Below are positions 6,009-6,941 of a stretch of DNA of 6,941 bases, piece after piece; positions within the stretch are counted from its first letter, which is position 1; each line of letters begins with the position of its first letter. A model generated the notes under the pieces. The model did no database searches and was not told where the DNA came from. It worked only from the letters and a program-made list of their open reading frames with translations. The position numbers and the translations under genes are program-made. This stretch comes from Desulfoplanes sp. (GTDB lineage Bacteria; Desulfobacterota; Desulfovibrionia; Desulfovibrionales; Desulfomicrobiaceae). The stretch spans positions 1 through 6,941 of the forward strand of contig JAQVZR010000095.1 in NCBI GenBank assembly GCA_028708105.1, read 5' to 3'.

Positions 6009-6052
6009 CCCCAAAAAACGCCGGAGCAGTACTGCTCCGGCGTTTTTTGGGG
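6009..6052. terminator. bidirectional rho-independent terminator, 44-bp perfect palindrome
   Basis: Positions 6009-6052 read the same on both strands: CCCC, six A's, CGCCGGAGCAG, TA-centred, then the exact complement with six T's and GGGG. The GC-rich stem (6019-6042) is followed by T6 at 6043-6048 on the plus strand and by the T6 complementary to 6013-6018 on the minus strand, so it can stop transcription from both convergent genes. It begins 2 nt after the stop of the plus-strand gene and ends 24 nt before the minus-strand stop. Confidence 0.95.
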
Positions 6053-6075
6053 AATATCTGTTCGTATAGCTCTGC

Positions 6076-6369
6076 TCAAGCAGGCGGCAAGACCTTGACG
6101 GGGGATAATTTTTCACCGGCCCGCACAACCTGTGAATAATATCGTGTCCCTTTTTTGTTTTGGCCGTAACGCATGGTCACTGAGTCCCCGGCCTTGAATG
6201 TATCCAGGTCAATATCTTCAGCAACAGGATAATATTTTACACCGTCGATGGTAATGACATGAGATTCAATCTTCTGGATAATCCCGGTCACCTTATATAT
6301 ATTTCCGGCATAACTTAATGATGCCATCATACACAACACGCAGAGGAAACAACACACACGTCTGATCAT
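6076..6369 (-). CDS. small exported protein of unknown function downstream of pilY1
   Basis: A 97-residue secreted protein. I place the start at 6369 because GGAG at 6380-6377 is 7 nt upstream and MIRR is followed at once by a hydrophobic signal core (about 5-19) with a plausible signal peptidase I site after SLSYA (residue 21). Upstream in-frame ATGs at 6375, 6408 and 6411 exist; 6411 is preceded by GGTGG and would overlap the preceding gene, so it is a real alternative. The signal is unusually Cys-rich (6, 7, 10, 13) but has no good lipobox. The mature 76 residues look like all-beta, with the alternating strands VTGIIQKI, VITIDGVKYYPV and AGDSVTMRYG, then RYYSQVVR, like an OB or SH3-type barrel. 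It follows the pilY1-like gene by 28 nt, the position of pilY2 in Pseudomonas, but similarity to PilY2 is not shown here. Function unknown. Confidence 0.8.
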   Translation of the reverse strand: MIRRVCCFLCVLCMMASLSYAGNIYKVTGIIQKIESHVITIDGVKYYPVAEDIDLDTFKAGDSVTMRYGQNKKGTRYYSQVVRAGEKLSPVKVLPPA

Positions 6370-6376
6370 AGCCATT

Positions 6377-6380
6377 CTCC
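6377..6380 (-). promoter_or_regulatory. Shine-Dalgarno supporting the start at 6369
   Basis: On the minus strand GGAG lies 7 nt before ATG 6369 but only 1 nt before ATG 6375, so it fits only the former. Confidence 0.6.
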
Positions 6381-6397
6381 TGCCGATCTCAGCAATC

Positions 6398-6941
6398 CTA
6401 TTCGTCATCATATTTCCACCAATACAGTTCCACTCCGGCATCGCTATCAAGAAACCTGTTCACAATCGTATTTCCGGCACTGGCTTTGAGCACACTTCCG
6501 CCCCCCGGGCCGGTGATAATATTTATGGCTGACGGTGGAGTACTGTCTTCAACATAAAAATAACGATCACTGATACCTTGTTTTTTCGTTGTTGCATCCA
6601 GATCAAAAGCTGAATCTCCATAGCAATATCCCAAGGCATAAAACAGCGCGGTACCTTTGGGAACACAGGGATCATCATCTGAAGGGATATAGGAATCAAA
6701 GTATATTTTTTTGTTAAACAGCCGGGCAGAATTGGTAACTTTTTCGCCGCTGTGATCCAAACCGCCCTCATAGCCAACGCAATCATCCTGGGCGTCCAGA
6801 CGGATATACCATCCCTGAGCCTGAGAGAGATAATCATCACCCAGCACAGCCTTCAAATCCAGCTGCTCCTGCGCTGTAAGCGACGTATTTTCATCAAATT
6901 CATCACAAGTGATATTCATTAGATCTCCTTCATCCAGGGGG
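6398..6941 (-). CDS. pilY1: PilY1-like type IV pilus tip/adhesin protein, C-terminal part (5' end outside window)
   Basis: Only the last 180 or so residues are in the window; the reading frame is open through the right edge, so the ATG at 6919 is taken as internal although AAGGAG precedes it. The reason is that the PilY1-typical run continues across it (LDEGDLMNITC). From that Met, family features are GWYIRL (36-41), GEKVTNSARLF (58-68), YFDSYIPSDDDPC (73-85) and GTALFYALGYCYG (89-101), the usual C-terminal end of the PilY1 beta-propeller with its cysteines (47, 85, 99). The protein ends in VELYWWKYDDE. PilY1 is an envelope/pilus-tip protein needed for type IV pilus extension, adhesion and mechanosensing, with a calcium-binding propeller upstream of this part. 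The next gene downstream is a small exported protein 28 nt away, in the same direction, probably the same operon. Confidence 0.85.
   Translation of the reverse strand, partial: PLDEGDLMNITCDEFDENTSLTAQEQLDLKAVLGDDYLSQAQGWYIRLDAQDDCVGYEGGLDHSGEKVTNSARLFNKKIYFDSYIPSDDDPCVPKGTALFYALGYCYGDSAFDLDATTKKQGISDRYFYVEDSTPPSAINIITGPGGGSVLKASAGNTIVNRFLDSDAGVELYWWKYDDE

Noticed and set aside
6398..6919. A complete 173-residue gene starting at ATG 6919 with AAGGAG upstream
   Set aside because: The frame is open upstream to the window edge and the PilY1-like sequence continues through it, so the ATG and AAGGAG are most likely inside a longer gene.
1..6941. CRISPR arrays, tRNAs, rRNAs, insertion sequences
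   Set aside because: No regularly spaced repeats, no tRNA-like folds and no transposase-like frames or terminal repeats were seen.

Overview
The window looks like a chromosomal segment of an anaerobic, moderate-GC, Gram-negative bacterium, most plausibly a sulfate-reducer-like member of the Desulfobacterota. The reasons are an adenosylcobalamin-dependent class II ribonucleotide reductase, a C_GCAxxG_C_C-type redox protein, a type IV pilus PilY1-like protein and a membrane-anchored heavy-metal-sensor (Spy/ZraP-like) protein. The taxon is inferred from gene content only.

Layout. Positions 1-566 hold no gene I can support: a long AT-rich leader or promoter region with several inverted repeats. 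A cobalamin riboswitch (about 567-663) follows, and then nrdJ (735-3419, +), which ends at a strong intrinsic terminator (3436-3468). Convergent to it is a two-gene minus-strand operon: a C_GCAxxG_C_C-family protein (4268 to 3831), then a GIY-YIG domain protein (3834 to 3544), joined by a 4-bp ATGA overlap. A 287-bp divergent intergenic region separates this operon from a plus-strand cluster: an ECF sigma factor (4556-5176), a 105-residue single-span membrane protein starting 2 nt later (5179-5496), and, after a 115-bp gap with its own extended -10 promoter, a periplasmic heavy-metal-sensor-like protein (5612-6007). A 44-bp perfect palindrome (6009-6052) serves as a bidirectional terminator. 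From the right edge, on the minus strand, come the 3' end of a pilY1-like gene (6941 to 6398, continuing outside the window) and a small exported protein (6369 to 6076).

How the parts fit. The riboswitch reads cobalamin in front of the enzyme that uses adenosylcobalamin to make deoxyribonucleotides. If it were a usual OFF switch it would repress the enzyme when its cofactor is plentiful, so its regulatory sign is the most interesting question at that end. The sigma / small single-span protein / periplasmic sensor cluster has the component architecture of the CnrH-CnrY-CnrX metal-signalling system, although the middle protein has no recognisable anti-sigma motif. The right-hand pair looks like the end of a type IV pilus tip/adhesin operon.
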